Shown: positions 12,218 through 26,516 of the stretch, piece by piece
Position numbering within the stretch: position 1 is the first letter of the stretch
How the letters are laid out: each line of letters begins with the position of its first letter
Assembly: GCA_023512835.1 (NCBI GenBank)
Contig: CM042090.1
Span: forward strand, 14,059,617 to 14,123,616
DNA from: Taxillus chinensis
Lineage: Eukaryota; Streptophyta; Magnoliopsida; Santalales; Loranthaceae
Direction: 5' to 3'
DNA length: 64,000 bases
Program-made: the position numbers and the translations under genes
The notes under the pieces: model-generated
The model's database searches: none
What the model was told of the DNA's origin: nothing
Seen by the model: only the letters and a program-made list of their open reading frames with translations

Positions 12218-13376
12218 ATAAACATATGCCGATTCACGTCATGCATTTAATCTAATGGGATTTTCCATTTTTCCTTCAATTGGGAGCAGGACGAGTTGAT
12301 GTGGGGAGCTGCATGGTTATTTAGGGCAACAAAGGACGCAAAATATTTAAGTATTGCCAACTCTTTTGGAACTAGCAATGCGCCGGACATCTTCAGTTGG
12401 GACAACAAGTACGCAGGCGCATATGTTCTCCTGTCAAGGGTAACGTTCACCAACTTAATTTTCAAATTGCATGTGTACGTGTTAATTAAATATGTTTCGC
12501 AACTTTCTCTGAACTAATTAGTACACGCTGTTTTTCCTTTTAGGGGGCTTTATTGAACAAAAACACGAATTTGTTCCAATTCGGTGAGGCGGCCGAAAAT
12601 TTTGTGTGCCGCATTATTCCACAATCTCCTTCGTCCAGCACACAATACACACAAGGTGAAAAAAAGAAGAAGAGAGAGAGAATGAGAGTCTCCTGTTAGT
12701 GTTGATTATATATCGATTGAGTGAGACGACAATCTAAAGTTAAACTTTACCATGTATGTTTATATGTGTGTAGGTGGACTCATGTTTAAGCTATCAGGAA
12801 GCAATCTCCAATACGTAACAGCCATTAATTTTCTTCTTACAACTTACTCCAAGTATATGAGTGCATCAAAGCATACATTCAATTGTGGCGGCCTCCAAGT
12901 CACCCCACATTCTCTACGATTGCTTGTAAAACAACAGGTAATAACTCCGTGTTTGATTAGCATACAAAAACACACACATACACTTTGTTAATCGATGCTT
13001 ATTGTTTAATTATGAGCACAGGAACTAATTCGCTTCTACTTTTAGGTGGACTACATTTTAGGGGTAAACCCTCTGGGCATGTCATTCATGGTAGGATTTG
13101 GGACAAATTACCCACAAAGAATCCACCACAGAGGGGCATCCATACCTTCAATGAGAGACCATCCACAGAAAATATTTTGTGAAAATGGCATGGACTACTT
13201 TCATACACAAAACCCAAATCCAAACAAGTTAATCGGAGCCGTTGTTGGTGGCCCGGACCAAAATGATGGGTATCCAGGATGGTCGTGATGACTACAATCA
13301 TTCGGAACCTGCCACTTACACCAATGCCGCTTTGGTTGGCTCTCTAGCATACTTGACCACATTCGATTCTCATTAA
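10849..13376 (+). pseudogene. GH9 endoglucanase copy 3, two frameshifts
   Basis: Exons: 10849-11064, 11595-12099, 12290-12439, 12544-12655, 12774-12937, 13046-13376. Lesions: C7 at 11860-11866 and extra G at 13277-13278. The extra G changes the exon 6 ending to GYPGWS-stop and removes the catalytic glutamate. Otherwise exon 6 is in frame from its start. It has PIRQ in exon 1 and FQFG in exon 4, and Asn at the variable site just before HSEPAT (actacAAtcat), unique in the array. Confidence 0.9.
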
Positions 13377-15614
13377 GTAGCAAGACGCATAGATATATAA
13401 GTTACATTCTAATCGAAAGAAGTTTGTTACTCGTTACCCAAAAATACAATATGGGTGCATAGGTTATATTTTTATTGCACTTAATTTGTATATAGGTAGA
13501 CAGTGTAAATATCTGTAATTTCGGATTTTACCACATATATGGAATGCCTAATTTGGACATCTAAGGCTTCTATGGCAATGGAATGATGCTCTCTCATCTA
13601 TAGTATGGTTTTATTTAAATTTTTCGCAAAGAATTCGTTAAATTATTACATGTTTTCTTTGAAGAAAGTCTTAATTCCCCTAACGCAACAAAAGTGACGA
13701 CGAGATAAATAAGAACAATTACGAGGTCGACCGGCATATATATACAAAAAACACACGTACATAATCGGAGGGAGGGACACAAGAGAGGAGGAACTCCTTA
13801 CGTGAATAGTTTATCTTTTATCGGCCATCCTCAAAGGTATGTGTATATATATACATGTATTGGTCAAAAAGCTATAATTCTACAACATTAAAATTAGTAA
13901 ATCTCATAAATAAGACGATGAACTGTTCATCTATCTACTTGCATGGATGGCAAAAGTGTTCAAAATCATATAATTTGGAGCCATTTTTTAATTTTTAAAC
14001 TAATTAATAACCTTATCTCTATTCTCTAGCTTGTGTGTGTGTGTGTCTATATATCAATTTGTAATACTTGTAAACTCAATAATAAGTGTATTTACGCGAA
14101 TAGGGTAACAACAACAACAACAACAATAATGGACTAGCTAGTAATTTTTTTCCCATTCTCGAGGCCTAGTACAACGTAATCCTCCAACATATAATTAATA
14201 CCAAAACAAAAATAGGAGGATGGATAAACCCAATGGAAAGCTTACACACGAAAAAGAATTCGTGCTAATTAATAAATTGTGGTGAAATAGAGGTACAGTG
14301 AGAGAGTTGGAAATGAACTCCGCTTTCATATATTACGTTGATAGTAATAGTTAATTTGATACATATATACATATAAATATATATAACCAAAATATGTAGA
14401 AGGGACACAATTAATACTAAACACCTCCAAGTGTTTTCAGGGTGTTTGTATCATTCAAATCGTATGTAACAAAAATATTCTGCGATTGTATGGTTTTCTT
14501 TTACACTAGCCCATAAATTAATTGACAACACTTAAACTTAAAACCAACAAATTACAAGTGCAATTTAATCGGTACAAGGTTTTCTAAATTCGTGGTCTAA
14601 AACTAAAAATTCATTTCACTAACGGGACAAGTTTCAATTTTGAAATTAATGATCTAGAAACTCTCATGCATTCAAATTATAGCCATACTCCCGCGCATAT
14701 TTTCCTGGTTTGCGCTCGGGTACTTGCGACTAGAAAAACCCTAATTATATTGCATTCCATAATCAATATTAAACAAGATTATAACACTCACATCGATATA
14801 TAGGACAATATCACCGAGAAAACATATAATTCTAAATCGTTATACAGTAAAATAAGTGTGAAGAGAAACCCCTAAAAACACAAGTAGAACAATATAAATA
14901 TGTTTAAAATATTAACGGCTTAACTTATTGATAGTTCATAGTGTTAGTGTCTCATATAAGTATGAGACATTGAAAATATTAATCTATTGACTGATCCTTC
15001 TTAGCATATGCCACCCTCATATTCAAATACAATTATATATTTTGCTATACATAGATTATTATTAAATTCATCAAACGTAAGCGCACTTAATTTTTTTTTT
15101 TTTTAAATCTAGTTTTAAATGATTCCTTCAATAATCTATGTGTGCACCGCCGATGGATAAGATTGGAAATGTATGTAGTTGGTGCAATTTTTGTTTTTAA
15201 TATAATGACCCATCCCCAAAATATATGGTCGGGTGAGCTTAAAATTAAACCACCACGAATGTTTTTCACATTCCAAATACGCGTTACCAGGAATCCTTCA
15301 TTATATATAACAATTAACAATAATTTGTTAATACCCCGTAACCCATTATAACTAATAATAATTCATTTATAACAGTTAACCATAATTTGTTTATAACAGC
15401 CATTCGTTTCTTGCTTCACAGGTATAATTATATTAATTAAGACGGGTCCGTGAAAATTAACAAGCCAATTGGAAAAGCCTGGGCTTGCGGTTGCGGTTCC
15501 AATTCTATATAAATTGGAAGACACGCCAGAGTCGCCATTCATTGAAAGTGGTCTCTCTAACGCAACAGACAAGGGCCATTAAAGATTAGCATTAATTAAT
15601 ATAGTAGCGCAGCA
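13377..15614. other. Spacer between GH9 copies 3 and 4
   Basis: 2238 bp array spacer, same layout as the others. It shares a small insertion (tttcctgg near 14701) with the spacers at 22,907 and 32,456. No gene seen. Confidence 0.85.
15506..15513 (+). promoter_or_regulatory. TATA box of GH9 copy 4
   Basis: tatataaa 109 bp upstream of the ATG at 15615. Confidence 0.75.
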
Positions 15615-16949
15615 ATGGGATCGGCGGCTTTCTTCTTCTTCTTCTTCTTCTTCTTCCTTGTGGCGTGTTCTCGTCCTTCCAATGGTTCTGCTTCCGGGAA
15701 CCCCGACTACCGGGATGCTCTGGCCAAGTCCATTCTCTTCTTCCAAGGCCAACGCTCAGGCCATCTTCCCATCCGCCAAGGGATGACATGGAGGTCCCAT
15801 TCCGGCCTCTCCGACGGCATCCTCGAAAATGTATGTATATATATACGCACTTGTTAAAAATAAGCTAATTAACATTTTATATATTCATTTGCATATATAT
15901 ATATATATATATATATATAACACACATATATATGTATGTATATATATTGCAAACATACATGCGCATGACAACGGGATTCATTCACGAAACTAAACTACCA
16001 TATATATGATCCGTTTTCTTACTAGCTATTAGAAGCCTAATCACGTTCGTCAAGCGGATTGTGTTACTTTCCGTGACTAATCAATCAGGGATAAAATTTT
16101 GGCATGAAAATTAAAGAAAAGCGAAATGATTACATTAATGTCTAGAAGCACGTAGGCAATAGAATAGTGTAAATTGAATTAAATACAATTTGGTATTTTG
16201 GAATGAAAAGAAACACAGAGGTTAATTTCAGCTAGCGCGTATGACTATAATTAAGCACCTGATGGAATAGCAGTACGTGAACGTCTATATTTAGTGTGAG
16301 CTTTTCCTCTCGGCTACGAATTAACTGGAAGACTCACGTAATTAGTGTGTTTCGTTTCCAGGTGAATTTGACCGGCGGCTACTACGACGCCGGCGACAAT
16401 GTCAAATTCAACTTCCCAATGGCCTTCACCACCACCATGCTCTCTTGGGGCATCCTCGAGAACGGCAAGCGCATGGGCGACGAGCTCAGCGCTGCCCGTG
16501 AAGCTGTCCGATGGAGCACCGACTACCTTCTCAAGTGTGCTTCCAGCCTCCCTGACCGCCTCTATGTTGGCGTTGGGGATCCCAATGCCGACCACAGCTG
16601 CTGGGAGCGCCCAGAGGACATGGACACCCCCCCCGGACCGTCTACTTTGTCACGCCAGCAAAGCCCGGCTCTGATGTCGCCGCCGAGACCGCGGCAGCGC
16701 TGGCTGCTGCCTCCCTAGTGTTCCGGTCGACGGACCCAAGATACGCGGCAAAGCTACTGAGCACGGCGAGGGTTGTGTATGACTTTGCATCCCAGCACCT
16801 TGGCACGTACAGTGACTCACTCGGCGGCAGCGTTTGCCCATTCTACTGCTCCTATTCCGGATATCAGGTATAGCCCATTGTTTGTCCCTTGTTCCATAAT
16901 TAATTGTGACATGATTTCAGCATTTAATTAAAATTGTGACGGGTTGATA

Positions 16950-16980
<31 letters not shown>

Positions 16981-18142
16981 CAATATAAACATATGCCGAT
17001 TCACGTCATGCATTTAATCTAATGGGATTTTCCATTTTTCCTTCAATTGGGAGCAGGACGAGTTGATGTGGGGAGCTGCATGGTTATTTAGGGCAACAAA
17101 GGACGCAAAATATTTAAGTATTGCCAACTCTTTTGGAACTAGCAATGCGCCGGACATCTTCAGTTGGGACAACAAGTACGCAGGCGCATATGTTCTCCTG
17201 TCAAGGGTAACGTTCACCAACTTAATTTTCAAATTGCATGTGTACGTGTTAATTAAATATGTTTCGCAACTTTCTCTGAACTAATTAGTACACGCTGTTT
17301 TTCCTTTTAGGGGGCTTTATTGAACAAAAACACGAATTTGTTCCAATTCAGTGAGGCGGCCGAAAATTTTGTGTGCCGCATTATTCCACAATCTCCTTCG
17401 TCCAGCACACAATACACACAAGGTGAAAAAAAGAAGAAGAGAGAGAGAATGAGAGTCTCCTGTTAGTGTTGATTATATATCGATTGAGTGAGACGACAAT
17501 CTAAAGTTAAACTTTACCATGTATGTTTATATGTGTGTAGGTGGACTCATGTTTAAGCTATCAGGAAGCAATCTCCAATACGTAACAGCCATTAATTTTC
17601 TTCTTACAACTTACTCCAAGTATATGAGTGCATCAAAGCATACATTCAATTGTGGCGGCCTCCAAGTCACCCCACATTCTCTACGATTGCTTGTAAAACA
17701 ACAGGTAATAACTCCGTGTTTGATTAGCATACAAAAACACACACATACACTTTGTTAATCGATGCTTATTGTTTAATTATGAGCACAGGAACTAATTCGC
17801 TTCTACTTTTAGGTGGACTACATTTTAGGGGTAAACCCTCTGGGCATGTCATTCATGGTAGGATTTGGGACAAATTACCCACAAAGAATCCACCACAGAG
17901 GGGCATCCATACCTTCAATGAGAGACCATCCACAGAAAATATTTTGTGAAAATGGCATGGACTACTTTCATACACAAAACCCAAATCCAAACAAGTTAAT
18001 CGGAGCCGTTGTTGGTGGCCCGGACCAAAATGATGGGTATCCAGATGGTCGTGATGACTACGGTCATTCGGAACCTGCCACTTACACCAATGCCGCTTTG
18101 GTTGGCTCTCTAGCATACTTGACCACATTCGATTCTCATTAA
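15615..18142 (+). CDS. GH9B endo-beta-1,4-glucanase copy 4, best preserved; single frameshift in exon 2
   Basis: Endo-beta-1,4-glucanase of glycoside hydrolase family 9, subclass B, secreted to the cell wall. Exons: 15615-15830, 16362-16867, 17057-17206, 17311-17422, 17541-17704, 17813-18142. If the exon 2 C-run were in frame the protein would be about 491 residues, normal for GH9B. Seen: signal peptide (residues 1 to about 27, with nine Phe); [12 protein letters not shown] (about 77-88) with the catalytic Asp pair; [13 protein letters not shown] (about 150-162); [15 protein letters not shown]9 signature; and [17 protein letters not shown] with the catalytic Glu near 469. There is no CBM49 tail and no membrane anchor. 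Exon 6 is exactly 330 bp and open to its TAA, unlike the other copies. The one lesion is C8 at 16627-16634, where the family frame (DTPRT) needs C6. The gene is functional only if that run is a sequencing error or is bypassed. Confidence 0.85.
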
Positions 18143-20379
18143 GTAGCAAGACGCATAGATATATAAGTTACATTCTAATCGAAAGAAGTTTGTTACTCGT
18201 TACCCAAAAATACAATATGGGTGCATAGGTTATATTTTTATTGCACTTAATTTGTATATAGGTAGACAGTGTAAATATCTGTAATTTCGGATTTTACCAC
18301 ATATATGGAATGCCTAATTTGGACATCTAAGGCTTCTATGGCAATGGAATGATGCTCTCTCATCTATAGTATGGTTTTATTTAAATTTTTCGCAAAGAAT
18401 TCGTTAAATTATTACATGTTTTCTTTGAAGAAAGTCTTAATTCCCCTAACGCAACAAAAGTGACGACGAGATAAATAAGAACAATTACGAGGTCGACCGG
18501 CATATATATACAAAAAACACACGTACATAATCGGAGGGAGGGACACAAGAGAGGAGGAACTCCTTACGTGAATAGTTTATCTTTTATCGGCCATCCTCAA
18601 AGGTATGTGTATATATATACATGTATTGGTCAAAAAGCTATAATTCTACAACATTAAAATTAGTAAATCTCATAAATAAGACGATGAACTGTTCATCTAT
18701 CTACTTGCATGGATGGCAAAAGTGTTCAAAATCATATAATTTGGAGCCATTTTTTAATTTTTAAACTAATTAATAACCTTATCTCTATTCTCTAGCTTGT
18801 GTGTGTGTGTGTCTATATATCAATTTGTAATACTTGTAAACTCAATAATAAGTGTATTTACGCGAATAGGGTAACAACAACAACAACAACAATAATGGAC
18901 TAGCTAGTAATTTTTTTCCCATTCTCGAGGCCTAGTACAACGTAATCCTCCAACATATAATTAATACCAAAACAAAAATAGGAGGATGGATAAACCCAAT
19001 GGAAAGCTTACACACGAAAAAGAATTCGTGCTAATTAATAAATTGTGGTGAAATAGAGGTACAGTGAGAGAGTTGGAAATGAACTCCGCTTTCATATATT
19101 ACGTTGATAGTAATAGTTAATTTGATACATATATACATATAAATATATATAACCAAAATATGTAGAAGGGACACAATTAATACTAAACACCTCCAAGTGT
19201 TTTCAGGGTGTTTGTATCATTCAAATCGTATGTAACAAAAATATTCTGCGATTGTATGGTTTTCTTTTACACTAGCCCATAAATTAATTGACAACACTTA
19301 AACTTAAAACCAACAAATTACAAGTGCAATTTAATCGGTACAAGGTTTTCTAAATTCGTGGTCTAAAACTAAAAATTCATTTCACTAACGGGACAAGTTT
19401 CAATTTTGAAATTAATGATCTAGAAACTCTCATGCATTCAAATTATAGCCATACTCCCGCGCATATTTTCTGGTTTGCGCTCGGGTACTTGCGACTAGAA
19501 AAACCCTAATTATATTGCATTCCATAATCAATATTAAACAAGATTATAACACTCACATCGATATATAGGACAATATCACCGAGAAAACATATAATTCTAA
19601 ATCGTTATACAGTAAAATAAGTGTGAAGAGAAACCCCTAAAAACACAAGTAGAACAATATAAATATGTTTAAAATATTAACGGCTTAACTTATTGATAGT
19701 TCATAGTGTTAGTGTCTCATATAAGTATGAGACATTGAAAATATTAATCTATTGACTGATCCTTCTTAGCATATGCCACCCTCATATTCAAATACAATTA
19801 TATATTTTGCTATACATAGATTATTATTAAATTCATCAAACGTAAGCGCACTTAATTTTTTTTTTTTTTAAATCTAGTTTTAAATGATTCCTTCAATAAT
19901 CTATGTGTGCACCGCCGATGGATAAGATTGGAAATGTATGTAGTTGGTGCAATTTTTGTTTTTAATATAATGACCCATCCCCAAAATATATGGTCGGGTG
20001 AGCTTAAAATTAAACCACCACGAATGTTTTTCACATTCCAAATACGCGTTACCAGGAATCCTTCATTATATATAACAATTAACAATAATTTGTTAATACC
20101 CCGTAACCCATTATAACTAATAATAATTCATTTATAACAGTTAACCATAATTTGTTTATAACAGCCATTCGTTTCTTGCTTCACAGGTATAATTATATTA
20201 ATTAAGACGGGTCCGTGAAAATTAACAAGCCAATTGGAAAAGCCTGGGCTTGCGGTTGCGGTTCCAATTCTATATAAATTGGAAGACACGCCAGAGTCGC
20301 CATTCATTGAAAGTGGTCTCTCTAACGCAACAGACAAGGGCCATTAAAGATTAGCATTAATTAATATAGTAGCGCAGCA
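18143..20379. other. Spacer between GH9 copies 4 and 5
   Basis: 2237 bp array spacer with the usual (GT)n, (ACA)n and T-run. No gene seen. Confidence 0.85.
20271..20278 (+). promoter_or_regulatory. TATA box of GH9 copy 5
   Basis: tatataaa 109 bp upstream of the ATG at 20380. Confidence 0.75.
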
Positions 20380-21713
20380 ATGGGATCGGCGGCTTTCTTC
20401 TTCTTCTTCTTCTTCTTCTTCCTTGTGGCGTGTTCTCGTCCTTCCAATGGTTCTGCTTCCGGGAACCCCGACTACCGGGATGCTCTGGCCAAGTCCATTC
20501 TCTTCTTCCAAGGCCAACGCTCAGGCCATCTTCCCATCCGCCAAGGGATGACATGGAGGTCCCATTCCGGCCTCTCCGACGGCATCCTCGAAAATGTATG
20601 TATATATATACGCACTTGTTAAAAATAAGCTAATTAACATTTTATATATTCATTTGCATATATATATATATATATATATATAATACACACATATATATGT
20701 ATGTATATATATTGCAAACATACATGCGCATGACAACGGGATTCATTCACGAAACTAAACTACCATATATATGATCCGTTTTCTTACTAGCTATTAGAAG
20801 CCTAATCACGTTCGTCAAGCGGATTGTGTTACTTTCCGTGACTAATCAATCAGGGATAAAATTTTGGCATGAAAATTAAAGAAAAGCGAAATGATTACAT
20901 TAATGTCTAGAAGCACGTAGGCAATAGAATAGTGTAAATTGAATTAAATACAATTTGGTATTTTGGAATGAAAAGAAACACAGAGGTTAATTTCAGCTAG
21001 CGCGTATGACTATAATTAAGCACCTGATGGAATAGCAGTACGTGAACGTCTATATTTAGTGTGAGCTTTTCCTCTCGGCTACGAATTAACTGGAAGACTC
21101 ACGTAATTAGTGTGTTTCGTTTCCAGGTGAATTTGACCGGCGGCTACTACGACGCCGGCGACAATGTCAAATTCAACTTCCCAATGGCCTTCACCACCAC
21201 CATGCTCTCTTGGGGCATCCTCGAGAACGGCAAGCGCATGGGCGACGAGCTCAGCGCTGCCCGTGAAGCTGTCCGATGGAGCACCGACTACCTTCTCAAG
21301 TGTGCTTCCAGCCTCCCTGACCGCCTCTATGTTGGCGTTGGGGATCCCAATGCCGACCACAGCTGCTGGGAGCGCCCAGAGGACATGGACACCCCCCCGG
21401 ACCGTCTACTTTGTCACGCCAGCAAAGCCCGGCTCTGATGTCGCCGCCGAGACCGCGGCAGCGCTGGCTGCTGCCTCCCTAGTGTTCCGGTCGACGGACC
21501 CAAGATACGCGGCAAAGCTACTGAGCACGGCGAGGGTTGTGTATGACTTTGCATCCCAGCACCTTGGCACGTACAGTGACTCACTCGGCGGCAGCGTTTG
21601 CCCATTCTACTGCTCCTATTCCGGATATCAGGTATAGCCCATTGTTTGTCCCTTGTTCCATAATTAATTGTGACATGATTTCAGCATTTAATTAAAATTG
21701 TGACGGGTTGATA

Positions 21714-21744
<31 letters not shown>

Positions 21745-22906
21745 CAATATAAACATATGCCGATTCACGTCATGCATTTAATCTAATGGGATTTTCCATT
21801 TTTCCTTCAATTGGGAGCAGGACGAGTTGATGTGGGGAGCTGCATGGTTATTTAGGGCAACAAAGGACGCAAAATATTTAAGTATTGCCAACTCTTTTGG
21901 AACTAGCAATGCGCCGGACATCTTCAGTTGGGACAACAAGTACGCAGGCGCATATGTTCTCCTGTCAAGGGTAACGTTCACCAACTTAATTTTCAAATTG
22001 CATGTGTACGTGTTAATTAAATATGTTTCGCAACTTTCTCTGAACTAATTAGTACACGCTGTTTTTCCTTTTAGGGGGCTTTATTGAACAAAAACACGAA
22101 TTTGTTCCAATTCAGTGAGGCGGCCGAAAATTTTGTGTGCCGCATTATTCCACAATCTCCTTCGTCCAGCACACAATACACACAAGGTGAAAAAAAGAAG
22201 AAGAGAGAGAGAATGAGAGTCTCCTGTTAGTGTTGATTATATATCGATTGAGTGAGACGACAATCTAAAGTTAAACTTTACCATGTATGTTTATATGTGT
22301 GTAGGTGGACTCATGTTTAAGCTATCAGGAAGCAATCTCCAATACGTAACAGCCATTAATTTTCTTCTTACAACTTACTCCAAGTATATGAGTGCATCAA
22401 AGCATACATTCAATTGTGGCGGCCTCCAAGTCACCCCACATTCTCTACGATTGCTTGTAAAACAACAGGTAATAACTCCGTGTTTGATTAGCATACAAAA
22501 ACACACACATACACTTTGTTAATCGATGCTTATTGTTTAATTATGAGCACAGGAACTAATTCGCTTCTACTTTTAGGTGGACTACATTTTAGGGGTAAAC
22601 CCTCTGGGCATGTCATTCATGGTAGGATTTGGGACAAATTACCCACAAAGAATCCACCACAGAGGGGCATCCATACCTTCAATGAGAGACCATCCACGAA
22701 AATATTTTGTGAAAATGGCATGGACTACTTTCATACACAAAACCCAAATCCAAACAAGTTAATCGGAGCCGTTGTTGGTGGCCCGGACCAAAATGATGGG
22801 TATCCAGGATGGTCGTGATGACTACGGTCATTCGGAACCTGCCACTTACACCAATGCCGCTTTGGTTGGCTCTCTAGCATACTTGACCACATTCGATTCT
22901 CATTAA
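20380..22906 (+). pseudogene. GH9 endoglucanase copy 5, three frameshifts
   Basis: Exons: 20380-20595, 21127-21631, 21821-21970, 22075-22186, 22305-22468, 22577-22906. Lesions: C7 at 21392-21398; one base lost near 22697 (ccacgaaaa where others have ccacagaaaa); extra G at 22807-22808. The last two have opposite sign, so exon 6 is again 330 bp, and the stretch between them is read out of frame. The extra G therefore brings the downstream catalytic-glutamate segment back into the original frame, but a reader in frame from exon 5 meets a stop before reaching it. PIRQ and FQFS variants. Confidence 0.9.
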
Positions 22907-25145
22907 GTAGCAAGACGCATAGATATATAAGTTACATTCTAATCGAAAGAAGTTTGTTACTCGTTACCCAAAAATACAATATGGGTGCATAGGTTATATT
23001 TTTATTGCACTTAATTTGTATATAGGTAGACAGTGTAAATATCTGTAATTTCGGATTTTACCACATATATGGAATGCCTAATTTGGACATCTAAGGCTTC
23101 TATGGCAATGGAATGATGCTCTCTCATCTATAGTATGGTTTTATTTAAATTTTTCGCAAAGAATTCGTTAAATTATTACATGTTTTCTTTGAAGAAAGTC
23201 TTAATTCCCCTAACGCAACAAAAGTGACGACGAGATAAATAAGAACAATTACGAGGTCGACCGGCATATATATACAAAAAACACACGTACATAATCGGAG
23301 GGAGGGACACAAGAGAGGAGGAACTCCTTACGTGAATAGTTTATCTTTTATCGGCCATCCTCAAAGGTATGTGTATATATATACATGTATTGGTCAAAAA
23401 GCTATAATTCTACAACATTAAAATTAGTAAATCTCATAAATAAGACGATGAACTGTTCATCTATCTACTTGCATGGATGGCAAAAGTGTTCAAAATCATA
23501 TAATTTGGAGCCATTTTTTAATTTTTAAACTAATTAATAACCTTATCTCTATTCTCTAGCTTGTGTGTGTGTGTGTCTATATATCAATTTGTAATACTTG
23601 TAAACTCAATAATAAGTGTATTTACGCGAATAGGGTAACAACAACAACAACAACAATAATGGACTAGCTAGTAATTTTTTTCCCATTCTCGAGGCCTAGT
23701 ACAACGTAATCCTCCAACATATAATTAATACCAAAACAAAAATAGGAGGATGGATAAACCCAATGGAAAGCTTACACACGAAAAAGAATTCGTGCTAATT
23801 AATAAATTGTGGTGAAATAGAGGTACAGTGAGAGAGTTGGAAATGAACTCCGCTTTCATATATTACGTTGATAGTAATAGTTAATTTGATACATATATAC
23901 ATATAAATATATATAACCAAAATATGTAGAAGGGACACAATTAATACTAAACACCTCCAAGTGTTTTCAGGGTGTTTGTATCATTCAAATCGTATGTAAC
24001 AAAAATATTCTGCGATTGTATGGTTTTCTTTTACACTAGCCCATAAATTAATTGACAACACTTAAACTTAAAACCAACAAATTACAAGTGCAATTTAATC
24101 GGTACAAGGTTTTCTAAATTCGTGGTCTAAAACTAAAAATTCATTTCACTAACGGGACAAGTTTCAATTTTGAAATTAATGATCTAGAAACTCTCATGCA
24201 TTCAAATTATAGCCATACTCCCGCGCATATTTTCCTGGTTTGCGCTCGGGTACTTGCGACTAGAAAAACCCTAATTATATTGCATTCCATAATCAATATT
24301 AAACAAGATTATAACACTCACATCGATATATAGGACAATATCACCGAGAAAACATATAATTCTAAATCGTTATACAGTAAAATAAGTGTGAAGAGAAACC
24401 CCTAAAAACACAAGTAGAACAATATAAATATGTTTAAAATATTAACGGCTTAACTTATTGATAGTTCATAGTGTTAGTGTCTCATATAAGTATGAGACAT
24501 TGAAAATATTAATCTATTGACTGATCCTTCTTAGCATATGCCACCCTCATATTCAAATACAATTATATATTTTGCTATACATAGATTATTATTAAATTCA
24601 TCAAACGTAAGCGCACTTAATTTTTTTTTTTTTTTAAATCTAGTTTTAAATGATTCCTTCAATAATCTATGTGTGCACCGCCGATGGATAAGATTGGAAA
24701 TGTATGTAGTTGGTGCAATTTTTGTTTTTAATATAATGACCCATCCCCAAAATATATGGTCGGGTGAGCTTAAAATTAAACCACCACGAATGTTTTTCAC
24801 ATTCCAAATACGCGTTACCAGGAATCCTTCATTATATATAACAATTAACAATAATTTGTTAATACCCCGTAACCCATTATAACTAATAATAATTCATTTA
24901 TAACAGTTAACCATAATTTGTTTATAACAGCCATTCGTTTCTTGCTTCACAGGTATAATTATATTAATTAAGACGGGTCCGTGAAAATTAACAAGCCAAT
25001 TGGAAAAGCCTGGGCTTGCGGTTGCGGTTCCAATTCTATATAAATTGGAAGACACGCCAGAGTCGCCATTCATTGAAAGTGGTCTCTCTAACGCAACAGA
25101 CAAGGGCCATTAAAGATTAGCATTAATTAATATAGTAGCGCAGCA
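22907..25145. other. Spacer between GH9 copies 5 and 6
   Basis: 2239 bp array spacer. A one-base longer T run near 24622 joins two short frames into a longer spurious one on each strand. No gene seen. Confidence 0.85.
25037..25044 (+). promoter_or_regulatory. TATA box of GH9 copy 6
   Basis: tatataaa 109 bp upstream of the ATG at 25146. Confidence 0.75.
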
Positions 25146-25423
25146 ATGGGATCGGCGGCTTTCTTCTTCTTCTTCTTCTTCTTCTTCCTTGTGGCGTGTT
25201 CTCGTCCTTCCAATGGTTCTGCTTCCGGGAACCCCGACTACCGGGATGCTCTGGCCAAGTCCATTCTCTTCTTCCAAGGCCAACGCTCAGGCCATCTTCC
25301 CATCCGCCAAGGGATGACATGGAGGTCCCATTCCGGCCTCTCCGACGGCATCCTCGAAAATGTATGTATATATATACGCACTTGTTAAAAATAAGCTAAT
25401 TAACATTTTATATATTCATTTGC

Positions 25424-25460
<37 letters not shown>

Positions 25461-26479
25461 TATGTATGTATATATATTGCAAACATACATGCGCATGACA
25501 ACGGGATTCATTCACGAAACTAAACTACCATATATATGATCCGTTTTCTTACTAGCTATTAGAAGCCTAATCACGTTCGTCAAGCGGATTGTGTTACTTT
25601 CCGTGACTAATCAATCAGGGATAAAATTTTGGCATGAAAATTAAAGAAAAGCGAAATGATTACATTAATGTCTAGAAGCACGTAGGCAATAGAATAGTGT
25701 AAATTGAATTAAATACAATTTGGTATTTTGGAATGAAAAGAAACACAGAGGTTAATTTCAGCTAGCGCGTATGACTATAATTAAGCACCTGATGGAATAG
25801 CAGTACGTGAACGTCTATATTTAGTGTGAGCTTTTCCTCTCGGCTACGAATTAACTGGAAGACTCACGTAATTAGTGTGTTTCGTTTCCAGGTGAATTTG
25901 ACCGGCGGCTACTACGACGCCGGCGACAATGTCAAATTCAACTTCCCAATGGCCTTCACCACCACCATGCTCTCTTGGGGCATCCTCGAGAACGGCAAGC
26001 GCATGGGCGACGAGCTCAGCGCTGCCCGTGAAGCTGTCCGATGGAGCACCGACTACCTTCTCAAGTGTGCTTCCAGCCTCCCTGACCGCCTCTATGTTGG
26101 CGTTGGGGATCCCAATGCCGACCACAGCTGCTGGGAGCGCCCAGAGGACATGGACACCCCCCCCGGACCGTCTACTTTGTCACGCCAGCAAAGCCCGGCT
26201 CTGATGTCGCCGCCGAGACCGCGGCAGCGCTGGCTGCTGCCTCCCTAGTGTTCCGGTCGACGGACCCAAGATACGCGGCAAAGCTACTGAGCACGGCGAG
26301 GGTTGTGTATGACTTTGCATCCCAGCACCTTGGCACGTACAGTGACTCACTCGGCGGCAGCGTTTGCCCATTCTACTGCTCCTATTCCGGATATCAGGTA
26401 TAGCCCATTGTTTGTCCCTTGTTCCATAATTAATTGTGACATGATTTCAGCATTTAATTAAAATTGTGACGGGTTGATA

Positions 26480-26516
<37 letters not shown>

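Noticed and set aside
24538..24882. 114-codon frame (+) and 106-codon frame (-) in the GH9 spacers, repeated at 29314 and 34092
   Set aside because: They exist only where a T/A homopolymer is one base longer; other spacers break them. Low-complexity, no start context, no family resemblance.
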